64,000 nt of DNA from Pelosinus sp. IPA-1 (GCF_030269905.1 NZ_BSVC01000004.1:372001-436000); one strand, 5' to 3'; numbered from the stretch's first letter, positions 32,010-42,690 are shown. Numbers and translations: made by a program. The notes: a model not told the origin generated them from the letters alone.

Positions 32010-33998
32010 CTACTTCTTGTTGCGAAACTGAACTGGCGTCAGTCCATATTTTTTCTTAAATAATCGATTGAAATGTTCCACGTTCTGATAACCTACGCGA
32101 TCAGCAATCTTTTCAACTGTCATACTTCCATTATTCAAAAAAGTACAAGCCTTTTTCATCCGGATATTTCTAACGATTTCACCAAATGTTCCCCCAGATT
32201 TTTCTTTGATATATTTCGATAGATAGGGAACCGACAGATGCATTTGTTTTGAAAGTTCCTCTAACGTAACAGTCAAGTAATTCGTTTGGATGTAATTTAT
32301 GATTTCATTAATTCTTTCATCCCTGCATTTATCTTCCGCCTGTATTTCGTCTAATTGATTGACAGCTACTACAAGGGCATTAATCGAAGATGTAATAATG
32401 TCATCATCAACTCCAACACCCCAGAATAATTTGTTGTTGCAGCTAACTCCAACATAGGAAACCGCCTTAGAGGACGAACCTTTTGAAAGTGCATGTTCTT
32501 CATAAATGGCTAATTCATAATGGATGTCAAAATATTGTTTAATCGCATTGCTGACAGCATCCAAGCGCCCATTTCCATTTCCGATAATCGTTCTAACCTT
32601 TCCGTTATGATTTATGATAACTTGTGCTATAATGCCCTCTATTTGTTTAAAGCGAAATTCTTCTATGTGGAAATACGGAGTATTATTCACATATTTATCT
32701 TCAAATATGTGATATACCCACTGCGGTGATAATTCTTTATGTTCCCTATCAGAGACACCTTTAACTGTGTAACCCACGTCTTCTTTCATTTTAGCAGGAA
32801 TGGACAGTCCATAATTTCCTTCCAGTATGTAACTAATACCACCTTTCCCTGACTGACTATTAATTCTGATGACATCTGAATCATATTCCCTCCCAACATC
32901 CTTAGGGTCAATAGGAAGGTACGGAACTGACCATATATCAGTTTTCTTTTCTGTTTTGTAATTCATCCCCTTAGCAATTGCATCTTGATGGGATCCAGAG
33001 AAAGCGGTAAATACTAGTTCGCCTGCATATGGTTGGCGAACATGCACTTGCATTCGAGTTAAATTTTCATATTTCTGGCATATTTCTGGCATATTGCTAA
33101 AGTCAAGTTTAGGATCAACACCATGTGAAAATAGGTTCATTGCCAATGTAATAATATCAACATTTCCTGTTCTCTCTCCGTTTCCAAATAAGGTCCCTTC
33201 AATTCGATCAGCGCCCGCAAGCATTCCCAGTTCGGCATCACAAACACCGCAGCCCCTATCATTGTGGGGATGCAAACACAAAATAACGGAATTCCTGTAT
33301 TTCAAATTCTTACTCATAAACTCCACTTGACTTGCAAATACGTGGGGCATTGCATTTTCTACCGTTGTTGGCAGATTCACAATTGCTTTTTTATCAGGAG
33401 TGGGTTTCCATACATCCAGCACCGCATTACATATTTCTAGTGCATAATCCACTTCCGTTCCAGGAAAACTCTCTGGGCTGTACTGAAATGAAAAATTACC
33501 GGTTGTCTCTTCTGCTAATTTCTTTAATAATTCTGCTCCACTAACAGCAATCTGCTTGATTTCTTGCTTACTCTTTCTAAACACCTGCTCCCTCTGTGCA
33601 ACAGATGTTGAATTATATAAATGAATTACAGCGTGGGGTGCGCCCTTAACAGCTTCAAATGTTTTTTTTATGATATGTTCCCGAGCTTGTGTTAGTACTT
33701 GAATGGTTACATCTTCAGGTATCATGTTTCTCTCTATTAATGCCCTTAAGAAATTATATTCTGTGTCTGATGCCGCTGGAAAACCCACCTCAATTTCCTT
33801 GAACCCAATATCCACTAGCATCTGAAAAAAAACTATTTTTTCCTCCAAGCTCATTGGTTCGATAAGTGCTTGATTTCCGTCTCTTAAATCAACGCTGCAC
33901 CAGATTGGGGGTTTATCGATATGATCTTTCCTAACCCAGTCATAAGATACTTGGGGTGGCATAAAATATGCCCTTTCGTATTTTTCAAAATTCTTCAT
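32010..33998 (-). CDS. leuA: 2-isopropylmalate synthase fused to an AraC-family DNA-binding domain
   Basis: This 662-residue hybrid carries a complete alpha-isopropylmalate synthase in residues 1 to about 555. The synthase condenses acetyl-CoA with 2-oxoisovalerate as the first step of leucine synthesis. Metal and catalytic motifs are [16 protein letters not shown] and [15 protein letters not shown], and [11 protein letters not shown] follows. The regulatory LeuA dimer domain (about 430-550) is present. Residues 559-662 form a canonical AraC double helix-turn-helix: [19 protein letters not shown] and then [20 protein letters not shown]. The stop codon follows [15 protein letters not shown] leucine T-box controls expression. 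The fusion suggests that the enzyme, or its leucine-bound state, also binds DNA. ATG follows GGAGG. Confidence 0.95.
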   Translation of the reverse strand: MKNFEKYERAYFMPPQVSYDWVRKDHIDKPPIWCSVDLRDGNQALIEPMSLEEKIVFFQMLVDIGFKEIEVGFPAASDTEYNFLRALIERNMIPEDVTIQVLTQAREHIIKKTFEAVKGAPHAVIHLYNSTSVAQREQVFRKSKQEIKQIAVSGAELLKKLAEETTGNFSFQYSPESFPGTEVDYALEICNAVLDVWKPTPDKKAIVNLPTTVENAMPHVFASQVEFMSKNLKYRNSVILCLHPHNDRGCGVCDAELGMLAGADRIEGTLFGNGERTGNVDIITLAMNLFSHGVDPKLDFSNMPEICQKYENLTRMQVHVRQPYAGELVFTAFSGSHQDAIAKGMNYKTEKKTDIWSVPYLPIDPKDVGREYDSDVIRINSQSGKGGISYILEGNYGLSIPAKMKEDVGYTVKGVSDREHKELSPQWVYHIFEDKYVNNTPYFHIEEFRFKQIEGIIAQVIINHNGKVRTIIGNGNGRLDAVSNAIKQYFDIHYELAIYEEHALSKGSSSKAVSYVGVSCNNKLFWGVGVDDDIITSSINALVVAVNQLDEIQAEDKCRDERINEIINYIQTNYLTVTLEELSKQMHLSVPYLSKYIKEKSGGTFGEIVRNIRMKKACTFLNNGSMTVEKIADRVGYQNVEHFNRLFKKKYGLTPVQFRNKK

Positions 33999-34030
33999 AA
34001 TATCCTCCCTTCTTTCACCGCATGTAGCAT

Positions 34031-34340
34031 AAAAAAATCTTCCGTCCTATAATCCATAACAACGAATTATAGAGACGAAAGACAAAGCTCCCGCGGTACC
34101 ACTCTATTTCATGATCAACATACGCTCATGGCACTACTAATGCCTATCCCGATAACGGAGGACTTCCGTCATGACCTACTATATTTCAGCCAGAAGCTCC
34201 AAGGCGAGTTCACCACATTTCTTATACTGTTTCGCATCATCCAACAGCTTTCTGAAATCAATTTGTGGATACTATTCCTTTTCATTGCCTTTCATATGGA
34301 ATAAACTATTAAATTATCTAATGATGTAATCCACTTCTAA
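34031..34340 (-). promoter_or_regulatory. T-box leader (tRNA-Leu) of leuA
   Basis: Minus-strand reading shows the T-box core AGAGTGGTACCGCGGGAGC (34087-34105). A terminator hairpin follows (34038-34082, TCTTCCGTCCTATAAT and its partner) with a run of T. The upstream stem I contains GGTGAACTCGCC. CTC (34206-34208) is the likely specifier codon, so uncharged tRNA-Leu should favour read-through. This fits the leucine enzyme downstream. Confidence 0.9.
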
Positions 34341-34583
34341 TCCCTAATTGGATAGTACCATATATCTTCCACATTGCGTAGTGATAAATTTAATCAGTTT
34401 TCTTGATCTTATTTAATTATTTTGTATTAATCATAAAATAAAGCGAAAAAAGGGCACGTTTTTTCTTAATTTTTCGCCGTATTGCAGTATAAGATAGGTG
34501 TATGCCCTGTTTTTTGGTTAATCTTACATCGTTTTTTAGGAAGATAATAAGTACAAACTATTCTTGAGGAGGTGATCATATTT

Positions 34584-34730
34584 ATGTATCACACTAAAAG
34601 AGCGATGCGTAAGATGATGAATATGGACATGATGCCTGACATGGACATGCCAACCACCGCCAAAGTTGTTGTAGCAAGTGCTATGGTTTGGTTTGGTGCT
34701 AAAATGTTAATGAAAGAATTTATGGACTGA
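34584..34730 (+). CDS. Small Met-rich protein, 48 residues
   Basis: ATG follows a perfect GAGGAGGTGAT. The product has a Met/Asp-rich head (MYHTKRAMRKMMNMDMMPDM) and a hydrophobic C-terminal helix (AKVVVASAMVWFGAKML). Ten methionines in 48 residues are unusual and could bind soft metals such as copper, but that is a guess. A strong terminator follows directly. No family recognised. Confidence 0.65.
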   Translation: MYHTKRAMRKMMNMDMMPDMDMPTTAKVVVASAMVWFGAKMLMKEFMD

Positions 34731-34741
34731 ATCCTACTCAA

Positions 34742-34766
34742 AAACCCCAGCCCTTTGCTGGGGTTT
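34742..34766 (+). terminator. Terminator of the Met-rich gene
   Basis: Perfect 10-bp stem AAACCCCAGC / GCTGGGGTTT with a 5-base loop, 12 bases after the stop codon. Confidence 0.85.
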
Positions 34767-34837
34767 CTTATTTCGAGACCAGAGTGCGCCAAGACAATCA
34801 TTGCGGCATCTTTAGCAATTCTTTGGTTAGCTTCCTT

Positions 34838-34932
34838 ATCGTACTCTGATGAGCAAAGGTCGTAGCGCCCTATATTGACTGTATCGTATCATTACAGACT
34901 GTTTTAGAGCTAACAGATTAAGCTGTTAGCTT
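34838..34932. repeat. Element B fragment ending in a terminator hairpin
   Basis: GAGCAAAGGTCGTAGCG, ATCATTACAGACTGTTTTAGAGC and a GCTAACAG...CTGTTAGC hairpin match the end of the long copy and its terminator at 3429. The preceding TATCGTACTCTGATG is shared with the end of the nuclease gene near 20925. A further hairpin, AACAAGGTCAG...CTGACCCCGTTGTT, lies at 34963-35003. Confidence 0.6.
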
Positions 34933-35128
34933 TTTATATTTATGTTGAAAAGCTAAAAAAACAAGGTCAGTGAATTTTTTTACGTCCGCTGACCCCGTTG
35001 TTTCATAAAAAATTCCATAGTTAAATCTATTATATCTTTTACATTCAAATTACCTTTATAGGTAGACATAATAAAAAGCACCCCGAAGGATGCTTAATAA
35101 TAGTATTTTAGTCAAAAGTACATATCAA

Positions 35129-35341
35129 TCAACAGTCACAAGAGTCACAAGAGTCGCAGGAGTCGCAGGAGTCGCAGGAGTCGCAAGAGTCATGGTGCCA
35201 ATCATGATGACACTTGGGGCACTTATGACAATCTTTGTGACATTTATGATGACATTTAGGGCACTCACACTCACACTCACACTCATGCCAATCATGATGA
35301 CACTTATGACACTTTTTACAATCACAATCAAAATCGTTCAT
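35129..35341 (-). CDS. Cysteine/histidine-rich protein with (SCD)n tail
   Basis: This 70-residue product starts MNDFDCDCKKCHKCHHDWHE, continues with CECECECPKCHHKCHKDCHK and ends in six SCD-type triplets. Nearly half of the residues are Cys or His, arranged as CxxC and HxC patterns. It is therefore very likely a metal-binding or cross-linking protein, metallothionein-like in composition but not in sequence. The start at 35341 is chosen because AGAGGTG lies upstream; an ATG 63 bases earlier has none. A CATATTATA element lies upstream, but without the AC spacing of the other sites. No family recognised. Confidence 0.75.
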   Translation of the reverse strand: MNDFDCDCKKCHKCHHDWHECECECECPKCHHKCHKDCHKCPKCHHDWHHDSCDSCDSCDSCDSCDSCDC

Positions 35342-36277
35342 TTCTTCACCTCTTTTACAAGTTATTCTATATATAATATGTAATTTAAGTGAAAAAGGCT
35401 CCAACTATAGTGATATCTTTACTTTTATTTTTCCTGAAGATTGAACTATATAATCGATTCGTAATCTAGCGATGAAAGGTATTTCCCCTAATAAAATTAC
35501 TTCAATAACTATAATGTATTTTGAGAATGACCATCAAAAAAGTCTTGATGAATTAATTCGCAAAAAGATTAAAGCCCAGCCAGTAAGTGGCAAAGCTAAA
35601 GAATATACTATTCAAATGACCTTCTGCCAGCACTCATTGCTGGATTTCCCTTATCCCACCCTCCCCAATATGACCTCTCTCCTACCATCTTCATATGATG
35701 ATTATCCTAGTGTTCTGTGTGGTGGCCGCTATGAATACAATGGGTACAGGGGGAGATTATATTGGTTATTGAATTCATCCAAAACTCAATCCTACTCATG
35801 GTTACTCCGGTCGCAACTGTCGTGATTATATGGTTAATCTGCAAGATATTTAAAGGTCATTAAGCTCTCCTTAGGAGGGCTATTTTTTTATCTTTAATAA
35901 ATATATCTATTCCCACCGGTTAATTACAATCTTCATTCCCGCCCAAACACATTTTCTCATATCATATCGTAATTCAGCTCTCGAATCCCCTCACAGAACT
36001 CAGCTACTTGCCGAATTGCATTACCTGGACAATACTACTCAAAAATTGATTGCAGAATGTCACTTATCGACTCCAAGTATAATTATTGCCATAAGCGGCA
36101 ATAATAGTGCTGTGTACACATTGTATCTCCCTACAGGTGACTGCAAAAGCAGAGCCTGTATACTCCTTCATGAAACAAGACCACTAACGGTGCTGGTCTT
36201 GTTTTTTTATGTCTAGCCAATCAACTTTGTAGGAATCTTGATCCTTTTAGAATCAATGTTATTTCACAATTCGCATC
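35342..36277. other. Mostly non-coding stretch with two terminators
   Basis: A 117-codon frame (35472-35825) has no ribosome binding site, and its composition changes midway, so I do not accept it as a gene. Hairpins at 35863-35881 (AGCTCTCC / GGAGGGCT plus T-run) and 36173-36204 (AAACAAGACC / GGTCTTGTTT plus T-run) are good terminators whose upstream genes are lost or very small. Nothing else is recognised. Confidence 0.45.
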
Positions 36278-36544
36278 TCATATTTCTATCTCTACCTCCG
36301 TCTCATACAGCACCAACGTACCTTCTTGCACTGGTACCGAAACTGGAAAAACTAGCATCTCACCACGCTGATTTTTAATTACACGAAATGGTTTTTGATA
36401 TTGCAAAGCCATCTTGATAGCCTTCTCCTTCTGGCTACGTAACTCTGGGCTAACTGCAGCGTTTTTTTCCTTGCGCCGCTGACAATGAGAGCAGACATTC
36501 TCCACGTCACTCGTTAACCGACCACAATATACACATGGCCACAT
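36278..36544 (-). CDS. Small zinc-ribbon protein
   Basis: This protein of about 88 residues has two CxxC motifs, PCVYCGRLT and VCSHCQRR, in its first 25 residues, forming a probable zinc ribbon. A basic helix and a beta-rich tail follow (PFRVIKNQRGEMLVFPVSV). The ATG at 36544 is favoured over 36550 because GGAGGG would otherwise touch the start codon. Function unknown; it is monocistronic. Confidence 0.6.
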   Translation of the reverse strand: MWPCVYCGRLTSDVENVCSHCQRRKEKNAAVSPELRSQKEKAIKMALQYQKPFRVIKNQRGEMLVFPVSVPVQEGTLVLYETEVEIEI

Positions 36545-36727
36545 AACCATCCCTCCCTAAATTAGAATCTCCTCTTCAGAAATACCTCAGTACCAAAGGA
36601 GCTCATTTCATATCCGCTTACGCTAGGGTGATCTGCTTATTATCCAAGAACTCAACGTTCTAAACTACTACGTCAGCGCTCCTACTTTTCTGCCCATCTT
36701 TCTCGTAATCACGAATTTGAGGCATCC

Positions 36728-36885
36728 TTATACCAAGATACGACGTCTCTTAGTAAGATTATTACCACATGTTTTTTCCAATTTTATCCATAAAATAACA
36801 GACACAAAATCAGTGCGCTTATTCTCACCAAAGCCAGTATTTAGCTACATTGAATGTGGTTACGGTTTTACCTGTCTGCGCATAT
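36728..36885 (-). pseudogene. Second single-stranded DNA-binding protein relic
   Basis: Minus-strand frames read GKTVTTFNVA and then, shifted, GENKRTDFVSVILW and CGNNLTKRRRILV followed by a stop codon. This is the same SSB core as the relic at 11524, and the DNA of the two is clearly related (GATACGACG, AGATTATTACC, CACCAAAGCCAGTAT). Both are inactivated. Confidence 0.6.
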
Positions 36886-37022
36886 CTTCTTCCTCCCATA
36901 CCCAACTTCTTGTAGATTTGTTGTGAATTTAATTATTGCATTCGTAAACAATATTGTTGGTAGTGGCATTGGTGATCAGAAACAGACAAATGATTCTTTG
37001 GAACAAACAAGGCTAAAGAGCA

Positions 37023-37042
37023 AGAGCAGCCCAAGCTGCTCT
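37023..37042. terminator. Terminator
   Basis: AGAGCAGC / GCTGCTCT with a CCAA loop and TTTTT. It ends the SSB-relic region; the plus-strand frame before it has no ribosome binding site. Confidence 0.65.
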
Positions 37043-37143
37043 TTTTTCTGAGTTATAATATTTCCACCAGAAATTTAATAGGAATTATTTTATTGCTCCA
37101 GCATAAGATGTTCTATCTTGATTTTTTTGGAGGTAAATAATTC

Positions 37144-37341
37144 ATGGATTTTGTCATTTTGGATAAGGTACTAGCAGCCTTATCCTTTATTACCCCGTTT
37201 ATACTCTATGGTGGAATGGTCTGCGTTTTATCCACAAATAAAAACTTTGGATTAAACGACCATCAGTTCCATAATCGCATCCGCAGGTTAAAAGAACTTT
37301 TACACAACTTACTTGTAAATGGATTATTCGAAATGCTGTAA
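37144..37341 (+). CDS. Small membrane protein, 65 residues
   Basis: ATG follows TTTGGAGGTAAATAATTC. One hydrophobic helix (VLAALSFITPFILYGGMVCVL) is followed by a basic amphipathic region (HNRIRRLKELLHNLL). The 3' end overlaps the end of the convergent guanylate kinase-like gene by 18 bases. Family not recognised. Confidence 0.65.
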   Translation: MDFVILDKVLAALSFITPFILYGGMVCVLSTNKNFGLNDHQFHNRIRRLKELLHNLLVNGLFEML

Positions 37342-37866
37342 TCCTTTTAAAATTAGTTGTATTGTATTCACTTGCCTATGCCAATTTGATTGGGAGTTAT
37401 TAATTGTAATGTCAGCCAAATGTTGCATTACGTTTATTTCTTCGTGATAAGTCAGAAGTCTCATATCATCATTTTCACCTCTTGAAGAAAGCCGAGTAAT
37501 GCATTCTTCTAAGGTTGCAAAAACACCTAAAAACAAAGTATTAGTCGAATATGTACTTTTTAATTTCAGAGCGCCATTACAATCAACAACGATTGAACCA
37601 ATTTCCCCAAATTCTATCAGCCTACGAATTGACTCTAATGACGTTGCATATAGATTTCCTTTATACTCTGTGTATTCTAATAATTTTCCATCACGATGCA
37701 TCTGCATTATTTCCTCTCTAGTGGCAAAGTGATACTCAACTCCACTGTTCTCTCCCCTTCGTGGTAATCGTGAAGTCCAAGTGATGATTGGATTTAATCC
37801 TAAAGACCGTTGCAGTGTAGTTTTCCCAACTCCACTAGGGCCAATAAAAGCAACAATATTAATCAT
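37324..37866 (-). CDS. Guanylate kinase-like P-loop protein
   Basis: This 180-residue protein has the P-loop AFIGPSGVGKTTLQ and guanylate-kinase-like segments TSRLPRRGENSGVEYHF and LEYTEYKGNLYATS, matching the GMP-binding and lid regions. It departs from housekeeping Gmk (shorter, PRRGE instead of PRPGE), so it may be a specialised or phage-derived nucleotide kinase. ATG follows AGAGG. The amidase gene ends 22 bases upstream (its start is farther away), so the two could share a transcript. Confidence 0.75.
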   Translation of the reverse strand: MINIVAFIGPSGVGKTTLQRSLGLNPIITWTSRLPRRGENSGVEYHFATREEIMQMHRDGKLLEYTEYKGNLYATSLESIRRLIEFGEIGSIVVDCNGALKLKSTYSTNTLFLGVFATLEECITRLSSRGENDDMRLLTYHEEINVMQHLADITINNSQSNWHRQVNTIQLILKGLQHFE

Positions 37867-37887
37867 AATAACCTCTGTTTTTATTAA

Positions 37888-39012
37888 TTACATTAAGGTC
37901 TTACTCGTATTTAGTTTAATCCTCTGAATAAACTCTTGCCATGGGAAAAATACTCCTGGGCATGTCGTTCCCTGGGTCACTTCTCTATGGGGCATGATAT
38001 TTTCTAATGGGATATGGTATTTTCGCATTAGTTCGAGAGTCAATTTCACTAGCGCATCCATCTGTACAACAGTAGGGGACTTACTTTCAAAATTACCGAC
38101 TAATACGATACCGATGCTATGTGGATTAGCTCCCAGAGCATGAGCTCCTATTAAATTTTCCGGACGGCCATTCTCGACAGTACCATCAGGCAGAATCACT
38201 TTATGATAGGCAATACCTGCCCAACCTTTTTTTAGATGTAACTCGTGGATATCAGATACTGACATATCTTCTATAGCAGTATGGTGAATTACTATCATAT
38301 CTGTTTTCTTCCGCGGCAACAAATTTTCAGAAAAGAAAAGCTCCGGTTGAAAATAATTATCCGTTTTTAGCCAATTATCATCTCGGCTTGATTGTTGTTC
38401 GTTAAGATTTGATGTTATTCGATTGAACCGACTCTTCTTAAGATAATTTTTGGCATCACCAGGAGCAATCTCTGTAATTTCAAAACCGTGGATTTTTGAA
38501 TGCATATTTATTTTGGTATTGTCTTTTGAGTTGTCTATGAAAAAACGAATTAAGTTATATTTGCTATCCGATTTTCGAACAATCATCCTTACTTCTGGAA
38601 AGGTACTATTCACGAATGCAGTGCTATCCGCTGCAATCATGTTGGTGTACAGTTCGCCAAAATAGTTTTGAAAGTCCCTAACCTTAATGTTACCATCCAT
38701 TATTTGAGTTTCTTTTACAACTCGATTTTGTGCATTATATTCAAACCAAACCGTTGCATTCATCTCTCCCACTGTGGTCATGTAACCATAAGCCTTAGCA
38801 CTACTATTTAACGTTGATTTCCATTCACTTTGTGTCCAGATCCGATTAACCCCATCTTGGACTAAAGAATAATCACCGTACCTTTGCTCGATTTGGCTTT
38901 TGCTACTTCCAATTTCAGCAGAAACACTGGATGCTAGAGTAAGGGTCAATACACAAGCTAGAAAAAATATCAAGCAGGACTGCTTGAATAATCGTATTTG
39001 TTTAATTATCAC
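37888..39012 (-). CDS. Secreted N-acetylmuramoyl-L-alanine amidase (Amidase_2/PGRP)
   Basis: This 374-residue exported protein has a signal peptide ending SSVSAEIG. A novel N-terminal half of about 200 residues with no recognised domain follows. From about residue 225 comes an Amidase_2 domain with zinc ligands in MIVIHHTAIED and MPHREVTQGTTCPG; YHKVILPDGTVENGRP and GANPHSIGIVLVGNF are also typical. It cleaves the lactyl-amide bond between MurNAc and the stem peptide. The start is GTG behind AAGGAG. It may act in wall turnover, sporulation or germination. Confidence 0.9.
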   Translation of the reverse strand: MIIKQIRLFKQSCLIFFLACVLTLTLASSVSAEIGSSKSQIEQRYGDYSLVQDGVNRIWTQSEWKSTLNSSAKAYGYMTTVGEMNATVWFEYNAQNRVVKETQIMDGNIKVRDFQNYFGELYTNMIAADSTAFVNSTFPEVRMIVRKSDSKYNLIRFFIDNSKDNTKINMHSKIHGFEITEIAPGDAKNYLKKSRFNRITSNLNEQQSSRDDNWLKTDNYFQPELFFSENLLPRKKTDMIVIHHTAIEDMSVSDIHELHLKKGWAGIAYHKVILPDGTVENGRPENLIGAHALGANPHSIGIVLVGNFESKSPTVVQMDALVKLTLELMRKYHIPLENIMPHREVTQGTTCPGVFFPWQEFIQRIKLNTSKTLM

Positions 39013-39187
39013 AATGTCATCTCCTTAAAAAATTTACATACTGCAATTTGATTTTTAACAGATGTCATATTGCTATGATTAAGCTACTTCTTTTTCTTAT
39101 TAGTCTTAAATACTCTCTTTCCCTGCAATTATACAAGCAAAATACATTTTTTATCTGACTACTAACAACTTATAAATTCAGATATAC

Positions 39188-39240
39188 AAAAGCAACCAAT
39201 ACGACTCACATTTTCTCCATGAGTGGTATTGGTTGCTTTT
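39188..39240 (-). terminator. Terminator of ileS
   Basis: A 15-bp perfect stem (AAAAGCAACCAATAC and its complement) extended by ACTCA/TGAGT lies 15 bases after the ileS stop codon. Confidence 0.85.
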
Positions 39241-39254
39241 TAAAACTGTCAATC

Positions 39255-42200
39255 CTATTGACTGGCAACAGCTAATTTCAATGGTTCACCATTAATTAAT
39301 ACATCTGTATACTCTCTTACTTCATTAAACACAATTTCTACCGCTAGGGTTTCACTCATAATGTAGTCCTTGTATTGAGTCGCAACATCTTGAAGAAGAA
39401 CATTTCCTGTCATATAGATTTTAATCTTATCCATTACTTCAAAAGAACTATCTTTTCTCATATTTTGGATTTTGCTAATGATTTCTCTAGCATATCCTTC
39501 AACTTTTAGACTTTCAGAGATATGGGTATCAAGAACAACACCAACATCACCTTCTCCAGCAAAGGCGAAACCTTCGAGTCCATTCATTGTTACCAACAAA
39601 TTGGTAGAGTTAAATTCTATGAGAGTACCATCCATTTCTACTGTAATGGCCTCGTTATTTGAAATTTTCAATGCTAACGCCATTTGATCCATCTCCGAAA
39701 TAGCTTTTCTGATGGCTGGTATAAACTTACCATGAGTTTTCCCTAATACTGGGGAATTTGGTTTTACGATATAACTTACATAATCAGACATATTAGCGTT
39801 CACTTCTACGGATTTTATATTTAGTTCTTCTTTAATAATATCAATATAATAATCAGGTAGTGTCTTAGTACTTAGCAACATTTTGGAAAGAGGCTGCCTA
39901 TTTTTAATATTGGCCACATTTCTCGCACTTCTTCCTAGACCACAAATCTTGTAAGTTAGCTCCATTTCTTTTTCCAGTTGCCTATCGACAAGCTTTTCAT
40001 CATATTCAGGCCACCTGCACAGATGCACACTCTCCGGTGCTTTTACATCAAGACCTACTACAAGGTTTTGATAAATCTCTTCTGTTATAAAAGGAACGAA
40101 AGGAGCAGCCACGATTACTAGATTTTTCAGCACATTGTGTAAGGTAAGATACGCATCGATCTTATCATCTGTCATCTCCATAACCCAATATCTGGTTCTA
40201 TTTCTCCTCACATACCAGTTTGACAACTCATCAGTAAATTCTCCGATAAGCTCTGCTGCTCCAGTTATATCATAAGCATCCAGATCTTCCCCAACCTTAT
40301 GAATCATGGTATTAAGCTTAGAGATAATCCACTTATCCATGACATGGCTGCTTTGTCTCCCATGATACGTAGTCGGATCAAACTGATCGATCTGTGCATA
40401 CAACACGTAGAAAGAATATACATTCCATAAAGTATTTAAAAATTTACGTTGGGCTTCAATCACCGCATCTTCATAAAACCTGGATGGCAGCCAAGGAGCA
40501 CTAGCAGTATAAAAATACCATCTTAAGGCATCAGCTCCTTGATTCTCCAGAACCGTAAATGGATTTAAGACATTCCCTTTATGCTTTGACATTTTAATAC
40601 CGTTTTTATCGAGCACATGCCCAAGAACGATACAATTTTCAAAAGGACTCTTATCAAATATGGCAGTAGATATAGCGAGAAGAGTGTAAAACCATCCTCT
40701 TGTCTGATCAACCGCTTCCGATATAAACTGGGCAGGAAAGTTCTTCTCAAACAACTCCTTATTCTCAAAAGGATAATGATATTGAGCAAAGGGCATGGAG
40801 CCGGAATCATACCAGCAATCAATTACCTCGCTAACTCTTTGCATTTTTTTTACACACTTAGGACATTGTAGTGATACCTTATCAATGTAGGGCTTATGAA
40901 GTTCAATATCTCCCGGCATTTGGATTGCCTTTTCCTTTAATTCGGCAAGGCTTCCGATACATTCCCTATGCCCGCATTCGCATTCCCAGATTGGTAAAGG
41001 GGTGCCCCAATAACGTTCCCGACTTAGTCCCCAATCAATCACATTATCCAGAAAATTACCAAATCGACCTTTCTTAATATTATCAGGATACCAATTGATT
41101 TTATCATTATTTTCTAAGAGATTTTCTCGTAGGGAGGACATTTTTACGAACCAAGAATCCCTCGGATAATATAAAAGAGGTGTGTCACAGCGCCAGCAGA
41201 ATGGGTACGAATGAAGATATTTCTCTGTTTTATAAAGGATATTTTTTCCCTTCATAACTTCAATAATTTTTTCATCTGCTTTTTTAACAAACATCCCCTG
41301 CCAGGGGGTGACCTCTTTCACAAAATTCCCCTGCACATCAACCAAATTTATCAACGGCAGATCATATTTCTGCCCTACACGATTATCATCTTCTCCATAA
41401 GCAGGTGCTATGTGAACTACACCTGAACCATCACTGAGAGTTACAAAATCACCATGAACAATATAATAGGCTTTTTTCTCAGGAGTGACAAAAGAGAACA
41501 TTGGTTCGTACTCCTGTTCAAGAAGCTCTTCTCCCTTAAATACTCTTACTACCTCATACTCACCATCAATCCTGCTAAGCAGATCTTGGGCAATGATCAA
41601 ATGCTCTTCCTGATTGATGATTTCCACATAATCATATTTTCGATTTACTGCAAGAGCTACATTACTTGGCAAGGTCCATGGTGTTGTCGTCCATACCAGA
41701 ATGTAGGTATCTTTACCCTTTAGTTTAAATTTAACATAAGCAGAGCTATCCTTCACATCTTTATAACCTTGGGCAACCTCATGAGATGATAGAGCGGTCC
41801 CGCAACGCGGACAGTAAGGAACAATTTTATGACCTTTATATAACAAGTCCTTATCCCAGAGCTGTTTCAACGACCACCATACCGATTCAATATATTCATT
41901 TTGATAGGTAACATAAGGATTATCCATATCAATCCAGTAAGCTACCCGTTCGGACATATCCTTCCACTGGGTTGCATAGGTAAACACGCTATCTTTGCAC
42001 TTTTTTATAAAGTTTTCAACACCATATTTTTCAATTTGCGGTTTTCCAGATATACCAAGAGCTTTCTCTACCTCAAGTTCAACAGGCAGACCGTGCGTAT
42101 CCCAACCCGCTTTGCGTAAAACATGATATCCTTTCATAACTTTATAACGAGGGATAAGATCTTTAATCACTCGAGTAACGACATGACCAATATGAGGTGC

Positions 42201-42356
42201 ACCATTGGCTGTAGGAGGGCCGTCGTAAAAGGTAAAATATTCACTACCTTCATTCATTTGAAAATTTCTTTTTATAATATCTTTCTCTTTCCATTTTTCA
42301 AGAATGGATTTTTCCATTACTACGAAATTATTTTTGGAATCAACTTTTTTATACAT
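39255..42356 (-). CDS. ileS: Isoleucyl-tRNA synthetase
   Basis: This 1033-residue class I synthetase charges tRNA-Ile. The HIGH motif appears in [14 protein letters not shown] and KMSKS in [34 protein letters not shown] segment belongs to the editing (CP1) region, and a WYVRRNR anticodon-binding segment follows. The length and this CP1 form indicate the type 2, eukaryote-like IleS, a form associated with mupirocin tolerance in bacteria; that consequence is not shown here. ATG follows AAAAGGAG. Expression is controlled by an isoleucine T-box. Confidence 0.97.
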   Translation of the reverse strand: MYKKVDSKNNFVVMEKSILEKWKEKDIIKRNFQMNEGSEYFTFYDGPPTANGAPHIGHVVTRVIKDLIPRYKVMKGYHVLRKAGWDTHGLPVELEVEKALGISGKPQIEKYGVENFIKKCKDSVFTYATQWKDMSERVAYWIDMDNPYVTYQNEYIESVWWSLKQLWDKDLLYKGHKIVPYCPRCGTALSSHEVAQGYKDVKDSSAYVKFKLKGKDTYILVWTTTPWTLPSNVALAVNRKYDYVEIINQEEHLIIAQDLLSRIDGEYEVVRVFKGEELLEQEYEPMFSFVTPEKKAYYIVHGDFVTLSDGSGVVHIAPAYGEDDNRVGQKYDLPLINLVDVQGNFVKEVTPWQGMFVKKADEKIIEVMKGKNILYKTEKYLHSYPFCWRCDTPLLYYPRDSWFVKMSSLRENLLENNDKINWYPDNIKKGRFGNFLDNVIDWGLSRERYWGTPLPIWECECGHRECIGSLAELKEKAIQMPGDIELHKPYIDKVSLQCPKCVKKMQRVSEVIDCWYDSGSMPFAQYHYPFENKELFEKNFPAQFISEAVDQTRGWFYTLLAISTAIFDKSPFENCIVLGHVLDKNGIKMSKHKGNVLNPFTVLENQGADALRWYFYTASAPWLPSRFYEDAVIEAQRKFLNTLWNVYSFYVLYAQIDQFDPTTYHGRQSSHVMDKWIISKLNTMIHKVGEDLDAYDITGAAELIGEFTDELSNWYVRRNRTRYWVMEMTDDKIDAYLTLHNVLKNLVIVAAPFVPFITEEIYQNLVVGLDVKAPESVHLCRWPEYDEKLVDRQLEKEMELTYKICGLGRSARNVANIKNRQPLSKMLLSTKTLPDYYIDIIKEELNIKSVEVNANMSDYVSYIVKPNSPVLGKTHGKFIPAIRKAISEMDQMALALKISNNEAITVEMDGTLIEFNSTNLLVTMNGLEGFAFAGEGDVGVVLDTHISESLKVEGYAREIISKIQNMRKDSSFEVMDKIKIYMTGNVLLQDVATQYKDYIMSETLAVEIVFNEVREYTDVLINGEPLKLAVASQ

Positions 42357-42415
42357 GTTAAAAACTCCTTTTTCTCGATAGCCTTCACCATTCTATCCCT
42401 TCACTAAAAACAAAA

Positions 42416-42690
42416 AAACTTCATCCTGTCCAGGACGAAGTTTTACATTCGTTATACCACCTTTAACACATCATTCAGGTACTAACATACCTTATCCTTT
42501 AACGCAGAAATACGAATTGACCTACTCTAATTTCAGCCATCAGCTCTCAGGTGATTTTCTTCAGATTATCATCATAGGTTCTCAGCAATCCCTACTCTCT
42601 GTGTATGTAAAATCATGAATACTCTTCCCGATCATCGCTTTTTAAATACTTCTATTAATTTACCAACAGTATACGCCCTGCTTTTTATAT
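42416..42690 (-). promoter_or_regulatory. T-box leader (tRNA-Ile) of ileS
   Basis: Minus-strand reading gives the T-box core AAAGGTGGTATAACG (42450-42464). The terminator AAAACTTCGTCCTG...CAGGATGAAGTTTT (42416-42444) follows, with a T-run. In stem I the segment GAAAATCACCTGAGAG contains ATC (42553-42555), the isoleucine specifier. Uncharged tRNA-Ile should promote antitermination. Confidence 0.9.

Noticed and set aside
35090-35383. Plus-strand frame opposite the Cys/His-rich gene
   Set aside because: No ribosome binding site; an artefact of the low-complexity SCD repeat on the other strand.
35472-35825. 117-codon plus-strand frame
   Set aside because: No ribosome binding site, composition changes midway, no recognisable motif.
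36121-36205. Possible riboswitch before the terminator at 36173
   Set aside because: The GCAAAAGCAGAGCCTG segment is not a convincing match to any class I know, and no gene follows.
36854-37051. Plus-strand frame ending in the terminator at 37023
   Set aside because: Its end is encoded by the hairpin itself, and no ribosome binding site is present.
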